Shown here piece after piece: positions 14,365 to 23,358 of a stretch of 64,000 bases of DNA. The position numbers and the translations under genes were made by a program. Under the pieces are notes generated by a model. It searched no databases, was not told where the DNA came from, and was given only the letters and a program-made list of their open reading frames with translations. Source of the DNA: CAVQZA01 sp963718355 (GTDB lineage Bacteria > Actinomycetota > Thermoleophilia > Gaiellales > Gaiellaceae); NCBI GenBank assembly GCA_963718355.1, contig CAVQZA010000016.1, positions 236,746 to 300,745 of the forward strand. The letters run 5' to 3'. Each line of letters opens with the position of its first letter. Positions within the stretch are counted from its first letter, which is position 1.

Positions 14365-15882
14365 ATGACCGAGACGATCCAGGCTCCTGCGACCGTGAAG
14401 CTGATCCACCACTGGATCGACGGGCGCAGCTTCGAGGGACAGTCGGGCCGCAGCGGCCCGGTGTTCAATCCGGCGACCGGCGTGCAGACGGGCTCGGTCG
14501 ACCTGGCCTCGGTGGAGGAGGTCGACATCGCGGTCGCCGCCGCGCGCGACGCGTTTCCCGCCTGGCGCGCGATGTCGCTCGGGCGGCGCGCGGAGCTCTT
14601 CTTCGCGATCCGCGAGCTCCTGAACGCGCACCGCGAGGACATCGCGCGCCTGCTCGTCGCCGAGCACGGCAAGGTCTTCAGCGACGCGATGGGCGAGGTC
14701 GCGCGCGGGCTCGAGGTGATCGAGTACGCCTGCGGGATCCCGACGCTCCTGAAGGGCGGATTCTCCGAGCAGGCCTCGACCGGGATCGACGTGTACTCGA
14801 TCCGCCAGCCGGTGGGCCCGGTCGCGGGGATCACGCCGTTCAATTTCCCGGCGATGGTGCCGATGTGGATGTGGGCACCGGCCCTGGCCTGCGGGAACAC
14901 GTTCGTCCTGAAGCCGTCGGAGAAGGACCCGTCCGCGTCGCTGCTCGTGGCCGAGCTGCTGCAGCAGGCCGGCGTTCCGGACGGCGTCTTCAACGTGCTC
15001 CACGGCGACAAGGTCGCGGTCGACGCGCTGCTCGAGCATCCTGATCTGAAGGCGGTCAGCTTCGTCGGCTCGACGCCGATCGCGCGCTACGTCTACGAGG
15101 CGGGCACGAAGGCCGGCAAGCGCGTGCAGGCGCTCGGCGGGGCGAAGAACCACATGATCGTTCTGCCCGACGCCGATCTCGACATGGCCGCCGATGCGGC
15201 CGTGAGCGCCGCGTACGGGTCGGCCGGCGAGCGCTGCATGGCGGTCTCGATGGTGGTCGCCGTCGGCGGCGTCGGCGACGATCTCGTCGCGGCGATCAAG
15301 GCGCGGATCCCGGCGGTGAAGGTCGGCGACGGCAGCGACCCGAGCTCCGAGATGGGCCCGCTCGTCACGCGCGAGCACCGCGACAAGGTTGCGGCGGCGA
15401 TCGAGAAGGGTGCGGAGCAGGGGGCCACCGTGGTCGCGGACGGCCGCGAGACGGCGCCCGAGGGCGACGGCTTCTTCCTCGGCGTGACGCTGCTCGACGA
15501 CGTCACGACCGAGATGGATTGTTACAAGGACGAGATCTTCGGCCCGGTGCTCGGCGTCACGCGCGTCGGCACCTACGACGAGGCGCTCGCGCTCGTGAAC
15601 GACAACCCGTACGGCAACGGCACGGCGATCTTCACGCGCGACGGCGGCGTCGCCCGGCAGTTCCAGTTCGACGTCCAGGCAGGGATGGTCGGGATCAACG
15701 TGCCGATCCCGGTGCCGGTTGCCTACTACTCGTTCGGCGGCTGGAAGGCCTCGCTGTTCGGTGACGCGCACGCGTACGGGCCCGAGAGCATCGGCTTCTA
15801 CACGCGCGGCAAGGTCGTCACGAGCCGCTGGCCGGACCCGGCCACGAGCAAGGTCGACCTCGGCTTCCCGCAGACGCGCTAG
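14365..15882 (+). CDS. mmsA: CoA-acylating (methyl)malonate-semialdehyde dehydrogenase
   Basis: This 505-residue aldehyde dehydrogenase of the MmsA/IolA family converts malonate or methylmalonate semialdehyde, NAD+ and CoA to acetyl- or propionyl-CoA. Catalytic Cys291 is in GSAGERCMAVSM; Asn160 is in GITPFNFPAMVPMWMW. The family-specific FNFPAMVPMWM and the motif RVQALGGAKNHMIVLPDADL replace the usual general-base Glu region, as expected for the acylating subfamily. It is divergent from the aminotransferase that would make its substrate from beta-alanine. GAGGAGG precedes the ATG. Confidence 0.92.
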   Translation: MTETIQAPATVKLIHHWIDGRSFEGQSGRSGPVFNPATGVQTGSVDLASVEEVDIAVAAARDAFPAWRAMSLGRRAELFFAIRELLNAHREDIARLLVAEHGKVFSDAMGEVARGLEVIEYACGIPTLLKGGFSEQASTGIDVYSIRQPVGPVAGITPFNFPAMVPMWMWAPALACGNTFVLKPSEKDPSASLLVAELLQQAGVPDGVFNVLHGDKVAVDALLEHPDLKAVSFVGSTPIARYVYEAGTKAGKRVQALGGAKNHMIVLPDADLDMAADAAVSAAYGSAGERCMAVSMVVAVGGVGDDLVAAIKARIPAVKVGDGSDPSSEMGPLVTREHRDKVAAAIEKGAEQGATVVADGRETAPEGDGFFLGVTLLDDVTTEMDCYKDEIFGPVLGVTRVGTYDEALALVNDNPYGNGTAIFTRDGGVARQFQFDVQAGMVGINVPIPVPVAYYSFGGWKASLFGDAHAYGPESIGFYTRGKVVTSRWPDPATSKVDLGFPQTR

Positions 15883-15923
15883 AGGGATTGACACCGATGG
15901 GCCGACCTGCCAGGTTGCGCCGG

Positions 15924-16250
15924 ATGCGTTTCCTCGTTGTCGTCGCCGCTCTAGCTGCCGTGTTCGCCGTCGCGGTCACACCCGCGTCGCCGGCCGCCAG
16001 TCGCTGTGGCACCACGGTGTCCGGGGGCGGTCACCGGTGGATCGTCGCTTCGAACCTCTCGTGCGCCCAGGCGCTCCCGGTCGCTCGGGTGCTCGCCGGC
16101 GCACACGTGACCGGCCATGTCACGCGGCACGGGGTCCACATCACGCTGCTGAGCGGTCCGCACGGCTGGACGTGCGTGGCATCGAGCGCGCGCGGCCGCG
16201 CGTGCAGCCGCGGCACGGCCGACACGGTCACGATGGTTCTGATCGCCTAG
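15924..16250 (+). CDS. Small secreted protein of unknown function
   Basis: From ATG 15924 (MRFLVVVAALAAVFAVAVTP) this encodes 108 residues with a clear signal peptide ending near ASPAAS. The mature part has four Cys residues (SRCGTTVSGG, NLSCAQALPVAR, GWTCVASS, GRACSRGTA), probably two disulfides. The pattern CAQA..VA followed by W-x-C is that of small secreted actinobacterial domains of unknown role. Upstream ATG 15897 is in frame and would lengthen the leader. The 3' end overlaps the convergent NAT gene by four bases. Confidence 0.65.
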   Translation: MRFLVVVAALAAVFAVAVTPASPAASRCGTTVSGGGHRWIVASNLSCAQALPVARVLAGAHVTGHVTRHGVHITLLSGPHGWTCVASSARGRACSRGTADTVTMVLIA

Positions 16251-16978
16251 AGCACGACGCCGAACAGAGTCGCGAGGAGCTCTGGCACCTCGGCTTCGTC
16301 GATCTCGCGCTCGGTGCGCTCGCCGCCCGTGGTCGTGATCAGCCTGGCGTCCAAGAGCGTGACGCGGCCGTCCGGGGTCGCGATCGTGCACATGCGGTGG
16401 CCGGTGAACCACGGCGACTCCGTCTGCTGCCAGCGGCACATCGGCTCGAACTCGGGGAGGCCTCGCGGGCTCAGGGTGAAGTGGTACTGCCGTTCGGCGT
16501 CGCTCATCTCCCACACGTCGCCCTCGACGCGTAGGCGATAGGTCCGGCCGAGCGAGTCGACGAACTCCGAGTCGGGGCGCAGCGGCATCGGCTCGCGGAA
16601 GCAGTCGCCGTAGCCCACGTCCAGAAGCCACGGCTCGTCGAGGTCGACGCGCAGCACGAGGTGGTCGTACTCGTGGCTCTCGCGGCCGTCGGCGTGGATG
16701 ACCTGGGCCGAGAGCAGCGTCACCGTGTAGCCGAGCGCCTCGAGCAGCCGCGCGAAGAGCCCGTTCAGCTCGTAACAGAAGCCGCCGCGGCGGCGGGCGA
16801 CGATCTTGTCCCAGATCTCGTCCGGCTCGATCGAGATCTCGCGGCCGGCCACAATGTCGAGGTTCTCGAACGGCACCGCGAGGAGATGCGCGACGTGGAG
16901 CTCTGCGAGCGTCGCCGGCGGCTCCGCGAGCCCGAGCCGCGCGAGGTACGCGTCAGAGTTGATCGCCGAAGCGCGCAC
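16247..16978 (-). CDS. nat: Arylamine N-acetyltransferase
   Basis: This 243-residue enzyme transfers acetyl groups from acetyl-CoA to arylamines or hydrazines through a Cys-His-Asp triad. The Cys is in RRGGFCYELNGLF (about residue 68), the His in SHEYDHLVLRV and the Asp in LLDVGYGD. The N-terminus matches the family (YLARLGLAEPPATLAELHVAH, VPFENLDI). GTG 16978 is chosen because the family starts there; this overlaps the hydantoinase end by 26 bases. It is the last gene of the ABC-importer/hydantoinase operon. Confidence 0.9.
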   Translation of the reverse strand: MRASAINSDAYLARLGLAEPPATLAELHVAHLLAVPFENLDIVAGREISIEPDEIWDKIVARRRGGFCYELNGLFARLLEALGYTVTLLSAQVIHADGRESHEYDHLVLRVDLDEPWLLDVGYGDCFREPMPLRPDSEFVDSLGRTYRLRVEGDVWEMSDAERQYHFTLSPRGLPEFEPMCRWQQTESPWFTGHRMCTIATPDGRVTLLDARLITTTGGERTEREIDEAEVPELLATLFGVVL

Positions 16979-18341
16979 GCCGCACGAACTGGCCGACACC
17001 GGGCTTCGCGACGAGCTCGCCGCCCTCGACGAGCACCTGTCCGCGGAGGAAGACCGTCTCGACCGCGCCGGTGACCTCGGTGCCTTCATAGAGGTTGTAG
17101 TCCGACCGCGAATGTTGCGTCGCCGCCGAGATCACATGCCGCCGCTCGGGATCGAAGATCACGAGGTCGGCGTCGGAGCCCACCGCGACGGTGCCCTTGC
17201 GCGGATAGAGCCCGAACAGCTTCGCCGGGTTCGTCGCCAGCAACTCGACCATCCGATTCAGCGAGAGCCGCCCCTGGCGGACGCCGAACTCGTGGATCAT
17301 GTGCAGGCGGTCCTCGAGCCCCGGCCCGCCGTTCGGGATCTTCGAGAAGTCGTCCTTGCCCATCGTCTTCTGCCCCTGCCACGTGAACGCGCAGTGGTCG
17401 GTCGAGATCACCGACAGCGCGTCGGTGCGAACGGCGTTCCACAGAACGTCCCAGTTCGCCTTGTCGCGCACGGGCGGCGAGTAGACGTACTTGGCGCCCT
17501 CGAAGTTCGGCTTGGCGATGTCGTCCAGCGACTTGAAGAAGTACTGCGTGCAGGTCTCGCCCCAGACGTTCCAGCCGTTGTCGCGCGCAAGCGCGATCGG
17601 ATCGACGGCCTGCTTGCAGGTCACGTGGACGACGTAGAGCGGGGCACCGGCGAGGCGCGCGAGCTGGATCGCACGGTTCGTCGCCTCGCCCTCCGCCTCC
17701 GGCGGCCGGGTCAGCGCGTGATAGACCGGCTCCGTGCGGCCGGCGGCGAGCGCTTGCTTCACGAGCACGTCGATCACGTCGCCGTTCTCGGCGTGCACCA
17801 TCACGAGCGCGCCGGTCTGCGAAGCGACCTCCATCGTCTTGAAGAGCGTTTCGTCGTCGACCATCAGCGCGCCCTTGTAGGCCATGAACAGCTTGTACGA
17901 GGTGACGCCCTGGTCGGGCAGCGTCGCGAGCTCCTCGAGCGTGCCGCCGTCCTCGAGGTCGGTGACGGCCATGTGATAGCCCATGTCGATCACCTGCTTG
18001 CCCTCGGCCTTCGCGCGCCAGCCCTCGAGCGCTGCCGCGAAGCTCTGGCCCTTGCCCTGGATCACGAAGTCGACGTGACAGGTGGTGCCGCCGAACGCCG
18101 CAGCCGTCTGCCCCGACTCGACGTCGTCGATCGTGACCGTACCGCCGAAGGGCATGTCGAGATGGGTGTGCGGGTCGACGCAGCCGGGCAGCACGTACTT
18201 CCCCGCCGCGTCGACGACCTTGTCCGCGGGCATGTCGAGCGAGGCCCCGATGAGGGAGATCCGCTCGCCGTCGACGAAGATGTCGGCGACGTAGTCGTCG
18301 GCCGCGGTGACGATGCGGCCGTTCTTGATCAGCACTGACAT
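16953..18341 (-). CDS. hydA: Dihydropyrimidinase / D-hydantoinase
   Basis: This 462-residue amidohydrolase-fold enzyme opens dihydrouracil, dihydrothymine or hydantoin rings to the N-carbamoyl amino acid. Metal ligands are visible: His58 and His60 in DPHTHLDMPF, carboxylated Lys150 in TSYKLFMAYKG, the HAENGD and VVHVTC histidines, and the Asp in VISTDHCAF. The sequence LYPRKGTVAVGSDADLVIFD is the usual C-terminal fold element. It follows the transporter genes by 30 bases with a GGGGGAT ribosome-binding site, so the importer probably brings in its substrate or a precursor. Confidence 0.93.
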   Translation of the reverse strand: MSVLIKNGRIVTAADDYVADIFVDGERISLIGASLDMPADKVVDAAGKYVLPGCVDPHTHLDMPFGGTVTIDDVESGQTAAAFGGTTCHVDFVIQGKGQSFAAALEGWRAKAEGKQVIDMGYHMAVTDLEDGGTLEELATLPDQGVTSYKLFMAYKGALMVDDETLFKTMEVASQTGALVMVHAENGDVIDVLVKQALAAGRTEPVYHALTRPPEAEGEATNRAIQLARLAGAPLYVVHVTCKQAVDPIALARDNGWNVWGETCTQYFFKSLDDIAKPNFEGAKYVYSPPVRDKANWDVLWNAVRTDALSVISTDHCAFTWQGQKTMGKDDFSKIPNGGPGLEDRLHMIHEFGVRQGRLSLNRMVELLATNPAKLFGLYPRKGTVAVGSDADLVIFDPERRHVISAATQHSRSDYNLYEGTEVTGAVETVFLRGQVLVEGGELVAKPGVGQFVRRARFGDQL

Positions 18342-18371
18342 TGCGGATCCCCCTCTCTCGGCCTCATTGCT

Positions 18372-19487
18372 CTACTTCCCGCCCGCGGTGACGACGACGA
18401 CGGCCTTCTTGTACGTCAGGCCGGTCACGTTGACGCCCTTGGCCTTGTCCATCGCGACCGCCGCCTTGGCGAGGTCGGTCCGGTACGCGCCCGACGGCAG
18501 CTTCTTGATCACCTTGTACTTCAGGGCGATCGCCGCCGTGCGGTTGAAGGCGGCCGGGCTCATCACGCCGATCCCGAGCGGATCCGGCCACGTGATGGCG
18601 TTGATCTCGTTCATCTGCCAGGTCTGATGGCCTGCGCCGAGCGTCGGCCCGTTGGCGAGCACGATCTTCACGCACGCCGCGAGGTGGTCACGACAGAAGG
18701 CCCAGCCCTGGAACGACGCCGCGAGGAACCGCTTCGCGATGTCCTGGTTCTTCGCGTTCCCGATCCAGTCCGAGTTCACGAAGACGCCGTCCTCTAGCAT
18801 CCCGGTGCCCTGATCCTGCATCTTCAGGACGTTCAGGTCGCTGAGCTTGTAGAGCTTCCCCGTCGCGGGATTCTTCGTCTCGAGCACCTGCGCGAGCTCG
18901 TTGTAGGTCATCGCCGCCGCCGCATCGACCTTCTTCTGGAGGAAGAGGTTCATGTCGAACGGCTGGTTGACGATCGTGACGGCGCTCGTGCTGTTCGGAT
19001 CGATCCCGTTCTTCGTCAGCGCCGCGTACAGCTCGAACTGGTTGCCGCAGCACCACACGCCGACCTTCTTCTTGGCCAGCGACTTGATCGTGGTCAGCCC
19101 CGAGCTCTTCCAGGTCAGCTCGGTCATGCCCGACCTGTTGAAGACCTGGGCGATGTTCAGCAGCTTGCCGCCCTGGTCGCGCGCGGCGAGCAGGCTGGGC
19201 AGCCAGTCGAGGCCGAACTGGGCCTGGCCGGAGGCGACGACCTGCTCCGGGGTGATGTCGGGACCGCCGACCTTGAGCTTCACGTTCAGGCCGTTGGCCT
19301 TGTAGTAGCCCTGCGCCGCCGCCGCGTAGTAGCCGGCGAACTGTGCCTGCGTGACCCACTTCAGCTGCAGCGTCACGTTGTCGAGCTTCGTCATCTTCGT
19401 CGTCTTGGTCGCGCTTGCCGCGATCCCGGCGACTGTGAGGCTGAGTACCGCCGCGAGCGCAAGGAGCCAGAAAGCTTTCCTTCGCAT
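18372..19487 (-). CDS. NMT1/THI5-type ABC substrate-binding protein
   Basis: This 371-residue exported solute-binding protein has a signal peptide (FWLLALAAVLSLTVAGIAAS) and the NMT1/THI5 family start TLQLKWVTQAQFAGYYAAAA. It also has GGPDITPEQVVASGQAQFGL and VGVWCCGNQFELYAAL, where the WCCGNQFE loop lines the ligand pocket. Family members bind pyrimidines, riboflavin precursors or nitriles. In this operon a pyrimidine or hydantoin ligand is likely, by context. A GGGAGG site precedes ATG 19487. Confidence 0.88.
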   Translation of the reverse strand: MRRKAFWLLALAAVLSLTVAGIAASATKTTKMTKLDNVTLQLKWVTQAQFAGYYAAAAQGYYKANGLNVKLKVGGPDITPEQVVASGQAQFGLDWLPSLLAARDQGGKLLNIAQVFNRSGMTELTWKSSGLTTIKSLAKKKVGVWCCGNQFELYAALTKNGIDPNSTSAVTIVNQPFDMNLFLQKKVDAAAAMTYNELAQVLETKNPATGKLYKLSDLNVLKMQDQGTGMLEDGVFVNSDWIGNAKNQDIAKRFLAASFQGWAFCRDHLAACVKIVLANGPTLGAGHQTWQMNEINAITWPDPLGIGVMSPAAFNRTAAIALKYKVIKKLPSGAYRTDLAKAAVAMDKAKGVNVTGLTYKKAVVVVTAGGK

Positions 19488-19490
19488 TGC

Positions 19491-20318
19491 CTACCCTCCC
19501 GTGTTGTGACCCCATGACATGAACATGTGCTCGGCGAGCGAAACGGCGAGGTAGAAGCCGATTCCGAGCAGGCAGGCGACCACGATCGCGGCCCATGCCA
19601 GCTCGAACTGGAACAGCGCGGCAGAGTTCTTGATGATGATCCCGAGCTGCTGCTGCGACCCTCCGAAGTACTCGCCGACGATTGCCCCGATCATCGCGAG
19701 AACGCTCGCGACCTTCAAGGCCGAGAAGAGGTACGGAAGTGAGTTCGGCAGGCGCACCCGCCGGAAGACGGTGAGCTCGCTCGCCGCGTAGGAGCGCATC
19801 AGCTCGATCGACGCGGGCGGCACCGAGGTCAGGCCGCGCACCATGTTGATCAGCACGGGGAAGAAGCAGAGGATCGCCGCGACGGCCATCTTCGACTCCT
19901 GCCCGATCCCGAACCAGGCGTTGAGGATCGGCGCGAACGCGATGATCGGGATCGCATTCGCCGCGATCGCGTAGGGCATCGACGCCTCGCCGAGCACCTT
20001 GAAGCGAGCGACCACGAACGAGAGCAGGATCGCGGCCGACGAGCCGACGATGAAGCCGCCGAGCGCCTCCTGGAACGTGTACCAGCCGGCGCTCCAGAGC
20101 TGGCTCCACTCCGCGATGAGCGTGTGCCAGATCGCGGTCGGCTTCGGGAGCAGGAAGCGCTGGATGTGGAAGATCCGGATCCCCTCCTGCCATGCGACGA
20201 GGCCGAGCGCGAGCACAGCGATCGCGGGCACCCAGTCGCGGCCGCGCCGGTAGAAGCTGCGGAGGTAGCCCTCCGGGATCGCCTCGACGGGAGCGGGCTC
20301 TTCGACGAAGCTGCTCAT
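19491..20318 (-). CDS. ABC importer permease (second permease of the operon)
   Basis: This 275-residue inner-membrane permease of the SsuC/TauC type has six hydrophobic segments and the EAA cytoplasmic loop (ELMRSYAASELTVFRRVRLP followed by SLPYLFSALK), which docks the ATPase. The start ATG 20318 overlaps the ATPase stop (ATGA), so the two are coupled. The stop is three bases before the binding-protein ATG. The long N-terminal extension before TM1 (about 25 residues) is polar. Confidence 0.9.
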   Translation of the reverse strand: MSSFVEEPAPVEAIPEGYLRSFYRRGRDWVPAIAVLALGLVAWQEGIRIFHIQRFLLPKPTAIWHTLIAEWSQLWSAGWYTFQEALGGFIVGSSAAILLSFVVARFKVLGEASMPYAIAANAIPIIAFAPILNAWFGIGQESKMAVAAILCFFPVLINMVRGLTSVPPASIELMRSYAASELTVFRRVRLPNSLPYLFSALKVASVLAMIGAIVGEYFGGSQQQLGIIIKNSAALFQFELAWAAIVVACLLGIGFYLAVSLAEHMFMSWGHNTGG

Positions 20319-21073
20319 GCGGCGTGAAGGGCGTCGCGGACCCGGGTGACGAGCTCGAAGAAGCGCGGCTCCTCGCGCGTGGCCGGGGTGCGCGGCTGGG
20401 GGAGGTCGACGGTGACGAGCTCGGCGATGCGGCCCGGCCGCGGCGACATCACGACGACGCGCGTCGAGAGGAAGACCGCCTCGGCGATCGAGTGCGTGAC
20501 GAAGACGACCGTCGATCCAGACGCCTCCCAGATCCGCAGCAGCTCCATGTTCAGCCGCTCGCGGGTCATCTCGTCGAGCGCGCCGAACGGCTCGTCCATC
20601 AGGAGCAGCGTGGGGTCGAAGGAGAGAGCGCGCGCGATCGAGACGCGCTGCTGCATCCCGCCGGAGAGTTGCCACGGATGGTGATCCTCGAAGCCCTTCA
20701 GCTCGACGAGCTCGAGCATCTGCGCGACGCGGTCGCGGCGCTTCTCCTTGCTCCAGCCGGCGAGCTCGAGCGGCAGCGCGATGTTCTTCGCGACGGTGCG
20801 CCAGTCGAAGAGGACGGCGTCCTGGAAGACGATTCCGTAGTCGCGGTCGCGGCGCGCCTGCTCGGCCGCCTTCCCGTTCACGAGCGCCTCGCCGGCGGTC
20901 GGTGCGATCAGGTCGCCGATCACGCGAAGCAGCGTCGACTTGCCGCAGCCCGACGGCCCGATCAGCGAGACGAACTCGCCGGGGACGATCTCGAGGTCGA
21001 TCCCCTGAAGCGCGGTCGTCCCGCCCGGGAAGGTCTTCGAGACGCCCTTGACGGTCACGGCCGCAGCGGTCAA
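20315..21073 (-). CDS. ABC importer ATP-binding protein
   Basis: This 252-residue ATPase has Walker A GPSGCGKST (about 39-47), the signature LSGGMQQR, Walker B LLLMDEPFG and the switch His in FVTHSIAEA. It belongs to the SsuB/TauB group that pairs with NMT1-type binding proteins. The start is TTG, preceded at the right distance by AAGGA; this ribosome-binding site sits within one copy of the direct repeat at 21080-21102. The operon has two permeases, so the importer may use a heterodimer. Confidence 0.9.
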   Translation of the reverse strand: MTAAAVTVKGVSKTFPGGTTALQGIDLEIVPGEFVSLIGPSGCGKSTLLRVIGDLIAPTAGEALVNGKAAEQARRDRDYGIVFQDAVLFDWRTVAKNIALPLELAGWSKEKRRDRVAQMLELVELKGFEDHHPWQLSGGMQQRVSIARALSFDPTLLLMDEPFGALDEMTRERLNMELLRIWEASGSTVVFVTHSIAEAVFLSTRVVVMSPRPGRIAELVTVDLPQPRTPATREEPRFFELVTRVRDALHAA

Positions 21074-21079
21074 TGACGT

Positions 21080-21240
21080 TCCTTGTGCTCATGAGCATTT
21101 GGGATCTGTTTCGTCACGTGACGTGCTCTCGGCTGTAGCCGATCCACACGGCGTTCCTCATGGATGAAGGCGATCGCGATCAATCCGCTCCTTGTGCTCA
21201 TGAGCATTTGGCCGGGTTGCTCACGCGACGTGCTCCGGCG
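21080..21240. repeat. Imperfect direct duplication with a palindromic core
   Basis: A 23-base word, TCCTTGTGCTCATGAGCATTTGG, in two exact copies lies at 21080-21102 and 21189-21211. Each contains the 12-base palindrome TGCTCATGAGCA. Next to each copy is a second matching word, TCACGTGACGTGCTC (21114-21128) and TCACGCGACGTGCTC (21221-21235). The second copy of that word is the permease stop region. The unit (about 55 bases, offset about 108) thus duplicates the gene end, the intergenic region and the ribosome-binding site. It may be an operator pair or a relic of rearrangement. Confidence 0.6.
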
Positions 21241-22081
21241 CGCGGCGCACTACGAGTCGTTCCACGAGCACGACGACGAGGAAGAAGACGATCCCGAGCA
21301 GCGCCGCGATGATGTTCGTCGCCCACAGGTCGGCCGGCTCGATCGAGTAGTACTGCGCGTAGTTGAGGATCGCGCCGCCGAGCCCGTCCTGGATCGACGA
21401 GGGCAGTTCGCCGATGATCGCGCCCACGACGCACGCGGTCGCCGAGATCTTGAACGCGGCGAACAGGAAGGGCAGCGCTGCGGGCACGCGCACCTTCCAG
21501 AGCACCGTCCACGGGCTCGCCGCGTAGGAGCGCATCAGCTCGACCGCGCGCGGGTCGGCCGACTGGAGCCCGCGCAGCGTGTTGATCGTCACCGGGAAGA
21601 AGGTCAGGTACGCGGCGATCACCGCCACCGACTGCCAGCCCGACTTCATCCAGACGACCACCATCGGGGCGACGGCCAGGATCGGCACCGTCTGCGAGGC
21701 GACGAGGTACGGCATGAAGCCGCGCTGGAGCAGCTTCGACTGGAAGAGCAGCGCGCCGAGGATGAAGCCGACCGAAGCGCCTAGCGCGAAGCCGATCACC
21801 GCCTCCTTCGCCGTGAACGCCGCGGCCTTCAGCAGCACGGTGATCAGCAGCGGCCCGTTGATTCGCGCCGGCTCGAAGAGGGCGCTCACGATCGAGCGCA
21901 GACTCGGCATCGTGATGTCGTCGACCACGAAAGGCCGCGTCCAGTGGAAGTGGATCCCGAGCCAGCGATAGCCCGAATAGAGGACGACGAAGAAGGCCGG
22001 GACGAGGAGGTAGAGGGCGGCGCGGCGGGCCCAGGAACGCGCCCGGCCCGGTCTTTCGATCGCGATCGCCGCCAAGGACAA
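21221..22081 (-). CDS. ABC importer permease (first gene of the operon)
   Basis: This 286-residue permease has six hydrophobic segments and the EAA loop (ELMRSYAASPWTVLWKVRVP followed by ALPFLFAAFK). It is a diverged sister of 19491-20318. The track start is TTG 22081; a second TTG two codons later is equally possible, and the ribosome-binding site is weak. It is divergent from the amidohydrolase at only about 38 bases, so the promoters must overlap. Confidence 0.88.
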   Translation of the reverse strand: MSLAAIAIERPGRARSWARRAALYLLVPAFFVVLYSGYRWLGIHFHWTRPFVVDDITMPSLRSIVSALFEPARINGPLLITVLLKAAAFTAKEAVIGFALGASVGFILGALLFQSKLLQRGFMPYLVASQTVPILAVAPMVVVWMKSGWQSVAVIAAYLTFFPVTINTLRGLQSADPRAVELMRSYAASPWTVLWKVRVPAALPFLFAAFKISATACVVGAIIGELPSSIQDGLGGAILNYAQYYSIEPADLWATNIIAALLGIVFFLVVVLVERLVVRRAPEHVA

Positions 22082-22119
22082 TCTCTACCACACTCGATCG
22101 TGTTTTGTATCGTCCTGCC

Positions 22120-23358
22120 GTGCCCCTCCAGCCGACCCGCACCGTCGAGGAGCTGCGCGAGCTCCAGCACCTGACCGGCGACGGCGACGGCGCCCAGCGC
22201 GTGGCCTGGACGGACACCTGGGTCGCGGCGCGCGAATGGCTCTGCGAGCTGCTCGAGGGGCTGCCATTCGAGTACGAGGTCGACGCCGCGGGCAACCAGT
22301 GGTGGACACTCCGCGGCGGCTCCGAGACCGCGTTGCTGATCGGCGGGCACATCGACTCCGTCCCGAACGGCGGCTGGCTCGACGGCTCACTCAACGTCGT
22401 CGCGGGCGCCGAGGTGATGCGTCGCCTCGCCGAGGCGGGCGAGCCGGCGGTGACCGTGCGCCTCGTGAACTGGGCCGACGAGGAGGGCGCGCGCTTCGGC
22501 CGAAGCCTGTTCGGCTCCTCGGCCGCCTCGGGGACGATGGCCGACCAGGCGGAGCTGCGCGAGCTCGCCGACAAGGAGGGCAACTCGCTTCCGGTCACGC
22601 TCGCCGCGCACGGGGTCGACCTCGACTGCGCCCTCGACGCCAACGCACAGCTCGCCACGGCCGGCGCGTACCTCGAGCTGCACATCGAGCAGGGGCCGGT
22701 GCTCGAGGATCTCGACCTGCCGCTCGGCGTCGTCCTCGGCACCTACGGCGTGCAGCGCCACGCCGTCCGTTTCACCGGCCAGTCGGCGCACGCGGGCTCG
22801 ACGCCGATGGACCGCCGCCGCGACGCGCTCGCCGCCGCCGCGAAGCTCGCGCTCGAGATCCGTCCCATCGCCGTCGCGCACGGCGGCGTCTGCACCGTGG
22901 GCCGCGTCGTCACGAAGCCCGGGATCGTCACGGCGGTCGTGGGGGAGTGCGAGATCCTGCTCGACCAGCGCCACCTCGACGCCGCCGAGCTCGCCGCGAT
23001 GCTCGCCGAGGCGGAGGCGGCGAGCGGGCGCTTCGCGGCCGAGGAGAACGTCGAGGTCGAGTGGGAGCGGATCTGGGAGATCGAGCCGATCCTCTTCGAC
23101 CCCGAGCTGATCGACTTCGCGGACGCCGTGATCGAGGACGTCGCTGGAGCCTCGCACCGGCTCCCGAGCGGGCCGCTCCACGACGCCGCGGAGGTCGCGC
23201 GAGCCGGAATCCCGACGGTGATGATCTTCGTCCAGAGCCTGCGCGGCCTCTCTCATACGAAGCTCGAGGACACGAAGCCCGAGCACCTCGAGCTCGCGGT
23301 CGAGGCGCTCGACCGGCTCACGTCCGAGACGATCGCCTGGCTGGCCGCGCGCGCCTGA
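22120..23358 (+). CDS. M20-family N-carbamoyl amino acid / beta-ureidopropionase-type amidohydrolase
   Basis: This 412-residue zinc or manganese hydrolase belongs to the hydantoinase/carbamoylase (allantoate amidohydrolase) family. Metal-binding motifs are GGHIDSVPNGGWLDG, WADEEGARFG, LELHIEQGP and GLSHTKLED. The dimerisation domain contains QSAHAGSTPMDRRRDA. With dihydropyrimidinase it should release beta-alanine (or an alpha-amino acid) plus CO2 and ammonia from the N-carbamoyl compound. GTG 22120 is chosen over TTG 22105 because no ribosome-binding site favours either and the family starts near it. Confidence 0.88.
   Translation: MPLQPTRTVEELRELQHLTGDGDGAQRVAWTDTWVAAREWLCELLEGLPFEYEVDAAGNQWWTLRGGSETALLIGGHIDSVPNGGWLDGSLNVVAGAEVMRRLAEAGEPAVTVRLVNWADEEGARFGRSLFGSSAASGTMADQAELRELADKEGNSLPVTLAAHGVDLDCALDANAQLATAGAYLELHIEQGPVLEDLDLPLGVVLGTYGVQRHAVRFTGQSAHAGSTPMDRRRDALAAAAKLALEIRPIAVAHGGVCTVGRVVTKPGIVTAVVGECEILLDQRHLDAAELAAMLAEAEAASGRFAAEENVEVEWERIWEIEPILFDPELIDFADAVIEDVAGASHRLPSGPLHDAAEVARAGIPTVMIFVQSLRGLSHTKLEDTKPEHLELAVEALDRLTSETIAWLAARA

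Noticed and set aside
13663..15894. Long antisense frames over the aminotransferase and mmsA (and similar long frames elsewhere)
   Set aside because: These are Arg, Ala and Gly-rich shadows caused by high GC and lack any domain.
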